Shown: positions 62,543 through 64,000 of the stretch, in pieces | Layout: the number at the start of each line of letters is the position of its first letter | Position numbering within the stretch: the stretch's first letter is position 1 | Source: a bacterium | GTDB taxonomy: Bacteria > Planctomycetota > Planctomycetia > Pirellulales > Pirellulaceae | Assembly (NCBI GenBank): GCA_016124445.1 | Contig: WGNR01000012.1 | Span: forward strand, 496,001-560,000 | Length of the DNA: 64,000 nt | Direction: 5' to 3' | The notes under the pieces: generated by a model | What the model saw: only the letters and a program-made list of their open reading frames with translations | What the model was told of the DNA's origin: nothing | The model's database searches: none | Translations under genes and position numbers: made by a program

Positions 62543-63085
62543 ATGAGATATGCATTACATTTAGTCTTCCTTGTCGTCACGCTGATGTCGTTGGGATGCA
62601 TGATTGGAAAAGAAGGCGAGCCCTCTGAATCAGATCGACATGATGAAATTGGCAACTCGCCGAAAGATGGTGATGTTTTCGAGACAGATCGAGACGATTT
62701 TGACTCAGATTCTTTTAGGGCAATTCCACTTCGCGTCCAAAGGACAAGTGGTGTGCATGAAGGGATATTGCTGCTATTTACGCCAGAAGAATCAAGCTGC
62801 GTAGACTCTGGCTTCCTCGTGTTTTATAAGTCAATCCAAGCGAACACAGAGTCGCTAATCGATGTAAGTATTCAATCTGGTCGAGAAAATTATCGTAAAA
62901 TAAAAGTTCGTTCCACGAATCCGGGAGGGAAGGAAGCGACGTTTTCAAGGAATGACATTGTTCTGTTTGATCCAGTTAAATCCTCATTTACTGTTTTGGA
63001 AGATAGACTGCAAGTCCCGTGTAAAGAGGCCGAAGCGATTAAATACTGTAAAGAGGTTTTTGAAAGTCTGGGTGATAATCGGTAG
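62543..63085 (+). CDS. Lipoprotein of unknown function in an IS-end-bracketed segment
   Basis: 180 aa. Signal and lipobox YALHLVFLVVTLMSLGCMIG, Cys at about 19, followed by an acidic linker (EGEPSESDRHDEIGNSPKDG). The mature domain has RAIPLRVQRTSGVHEGILLL, FLVFYKSIQANTESLIDVSI and a final VPCKEAEAIKYCKEVFESLG. The gene is visibly AT-richer than its neighbours. Inverted 38-bp repeats (62425-62462, 63148-63186) bracket it, consistent with acquisition by transposition. Confidence 0.78.
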   Translation: MRYALHLVFLVVTLMSLGCMIGKEGEPSESDRHDEIGNSPKDGDVFETDRDDFDSDSFRAIPLRVQRTSGVHEGILLLFTPEESSCVDSGFLVFYKSIQANTESLIDVSIQSGRENYRKIKVRSTNPGGKEATFSRNDIVLFDPVKSSFTVLEDRLQVPCKEAEAIKYCKEVFESLGDNR

Positions 63086-63147
63086 GTTATAAATGCACAG
63101 GTGTGGAGAGAATAATAACAATACTGACTAAGAACAGGTGTCAGACC

Positions 63148-63186
63148 AAGAAACGGTGTCAGGACTGGCTCTGTAGAAAACTCAAG
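63148..63186 (-). repeat. Inverted IS-end-like repeat, right copy
   Basis: On the minus strand CTTGAGTTTTCTACAGAGCC then AGTCCTGACACCGTTTCTT. Its first bases contain the stop codon of the transposase remnant. It is the inverted partner of 62425-62462. Confidence 0.65.
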
Positions 63187-63400
63187 CCCACCAGAGAATC
63201 ATAACATTGTGCGTGAGCACCATCAGGTACAGTTCTTTGTTTCGGCTGCCTTCCGTTCTGCCTCGGCAGAAGTTGCCTCGCCTGCGTTTTAGCATGCTCA
63301 TCACGGTCTCGACTTGGCTCCGTTTGCGGTAGGTGTCCCGTTCGAAGTGAAGTTGCATCAGTCTTCGGTAGCGACCACTCGCCGGCTTGTCGGTCGGGCC
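63182..63400 (-). pseudogene. Decayed IS4-superfamily transposase, C-terminal fragment
   Basis: The minus strand reads GRYRRLMQLHFERDTYRKRS, then QVETVMSMLKRRRGNFCRGR, then ELYLMVLTHNVMILWWA and a stop at 63182. YRKRSQVETVMSMLK fits the YREK signature Y-x2-R-x3-E-x6-K, whose Glu is the last acid of the DDE triad. Everything before about 63400 is missing, and a palindromic repeat (63406-63433) sits at that break. Confidence 0.82.
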
Positions 63401-63405
63401 AGGGT

Positions 63406-63433
63406 GCCATTGCCACGGCCTTGCGTGGCAATG
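63406..63433 (+). repeat. 28-bp palindromic REP-like repeat, copy 1
   Basis: GCCATTGCCACGGCCTTGCG then TGGCAATG, itself a palindrome. It matches the inverted copy at 63661-63688 with about four differences. Confidence 0.7.
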
Positions 63434-63660
63434 ACTGCATGAGGGGTTTCATCTATCGGCAAAGTCGCCTTTGAAAACCTGCATTCGATTGTGTGTCATT
63501 TACGCGAGCGCCACTGGTACACTCTAGAGGGTGAACCAACTGGAAAGATTAGTCGTGCCACCCTGCCGGATCGAATCGCTGAATCGTCTTGCGATGAGGC
63601 GTAGCGATGCACGAAGAATCTAGCTTCCGTTCACGCTTGGCAACTAACTTCCGGCGGAAA

Positions 63661-63688
63661 CATGGTCACGCAAGGCCGTGGCCATGGC
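63661..63688 (-). repeat. 28-bp palindromic REP-like repeat, copy 2 (inverted)
   Basis: CATGGTCACGCAAGGCCGTG then GCCATGGC; reverse complement matches 63406-63433. Confidence 0.7.
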
Positions 63689-63780
63689 ATCTTGGATCGA
63701 AACAAGCAATCGCGCCTGATGTAAACTGAGTCAGTGGCCGGACGTGTGGCACGCCTTGGCATGCTTGCGGGAGAATATTC

Positions 63781-64000
63781 ATGAACAAGTTGATAACCGT
63801 TCTTCTTCTATTGACTGTCGTTCCAGGTTGCTTTGACAAGCTGAACGTTGAGCATGCTGATGTCGGTTTCGATCTGTCTGCGGATGGAAAGCAAATTGTT
63901 TTCTCTTCCGCCGAAGGAGATCTCTTTCTATTGGAACTCGACTCCGAAAAGGTAACCAGGCTTACCGAAACCGACCAGATCGAAACGAGGCCATCGTTTT
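63781..64000 (+). CDS. Lipoprotein with probable WD40-like/TolB-type propeller, truncated by the window edge
   Basis: ATG 63781 follows GGGAG. Signal/lipobox KLITVLLLLTVVPGCFDKLN, Cys at 17. The visible mature part begins VEHADVGFDLSADGKQIVFS then SAEGDLFLLELDSEKVTRLT, a typical WD40-like PD40/TolB propeller blade (SxDGKxIxFS...LxxLDxxxxxxTRLT). The frame is open to the last base, so the C-terminus lies outside. Probably periplasmic or outer-membrane attached. Confidence 0.8.
   Translation, partial: MNKLITVLLLLTVVPGCFDKLNVEHADVGFDLSADGKQIVFSSAEGDLFLLELDSEKVTRLTETDQIETRPSF

Larger units (their letters stand above)
63401..63780. other. 380-bp repeat-rich region without a gene
   Basis: No gene. 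Contains inverted copies of a 28-bp repeat (63406-63433 and 63661-63688), and one more copy, with one change, of the 13-bp repeat GGACGTGTGGCAC at 63740-63752. Confidence 0.6.

Noticed and set aside
62395..62655. 86-codon minus-strand frame over the left inverted repeat and the start of the lipoprotein gene
   Set aside because: It overlaps the lipoprotein signal peptide and has no sequence character of its own.
63159..63452. 97-codon minus-strand frame at the transposase remnant
   Set aside because: It is out of frame with the recognisable YREK transposase sequence, which ends at 63182.
1..64000. tRNA, rRNA, tmRNA or CRISPR features
   Set aside because: I looked for clear T-arm sequences, rRNA-like conserved stretches and regularly spaced repeats and found none; a covariance-model scan would be decisive.

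Overview
The window looks like a piece of a planctomycete chromosome, most likely from the Pirellulales (Blastopirellula/Rhodopirellula/Bremerella-like). I infer this from the gene content, not from a search. There are ten proteins with DUF1559 or DUF1559-like pseudopilin architecture, small transthyretin-like lipoproteins paired with DUF1559 genes, ECF sigma factors with unusual anti-sigma partners, a Cys-type sulfatase, an FG-GAP protein, a degenerate Hanks-type kinase, REP-like repeats with a RAYT transposase, and a Kdo/LPS export cluster that implies a Gram-negative-type envelope. Coding density is normal and most genes are complete. A protein at the left edge lacks its N-terminus and a lipoprotein at the right edge lacks its C-terminus. 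I found no rRNA, tRNA or CRISPR array.

Layout. 1-3.7 kb: a Pro/Glu-rich acidic protein converges on a large SF2 helicase. 3.75-9.2 kb: seven tandem, same-strand DUF1559-like membrane-anchored proteins of 229-262 aa. 9.2-9.9 kb: a non-coding stretch with a 138-bp hairpin element. 9.9-13.4 kb: two converging ECF sigma/anti-sigma modules. The first anti-sigma has a predicted periplasmic tail with two CxxCH heme motifs. The second is fused to a degenerate pseudopilin/DUF1559-like domain. 13.7-17.9 kb: an NCS2-like permease, a SAM methyltransferase, a FemAB/GNAT-like transferase and a small membrane protein. 18.3-19.8 kb: a UspA - hemerythrin - UspA stress cassette. 20-21.5 kb: two related secreted proteins. 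21.5-22.9 kb: a RAYT transposase and a small passenger gene bracketed by inverted REP-like repeats. 23-27.6 kb: a small secreted protein, PTS enzyme I and sucCD. 27.9-31 kb: a small soluble protein and two orphan response regulators (NtrC type and NarL type).

31-37 kb: an FG-GAP protein converges on a kdsD-kdsC-OstA/LptC-like operon for Kdo synthesis and LPS transport. 37.3-44.2 kb: a membrane-anchored pseudokinase, a second FemAB/GNAT-like protein, membrane proteins, a SMI1/KNR4 protein and a glycine-zipper secreted protein. 44.6-48.4 kb: an AraC regulator, a sulfatase and an alpha/beta hydrolase, probably acting on sulfated or acylated polysaccharide. 48.4-51.7 kb: two repeated units of DUF1559 pseudopilin plus transthyretin-like lipoprotein, with matching upstream sequences. 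52-57.6 kb: a mostly minus-strand run of small single-domain genes (GNAT, ankyrin, two DUF4177 copies, several unknowns) and a decayed gene fragment; it resembles an immunity-gene or gene-duplication island. 57.8-60 kb: an exported small protein and a pair of TPM-domain membrane proteins. 60-64 kb: accessory genes of unknown function, with dispersed repeats, a decayed IS4-superfamily transposase and an AT-richer lipoprotein gene bracketed by inverted IS-end-like repeats.

Starts were moved inward from the longest open frame where a signal peptide, lipobox, domain start or ribosome-binding site pointed to it. Many genes lack a clear Shine-Dalgarno sequence, as is common in this phylum, so several starts remain provisional.
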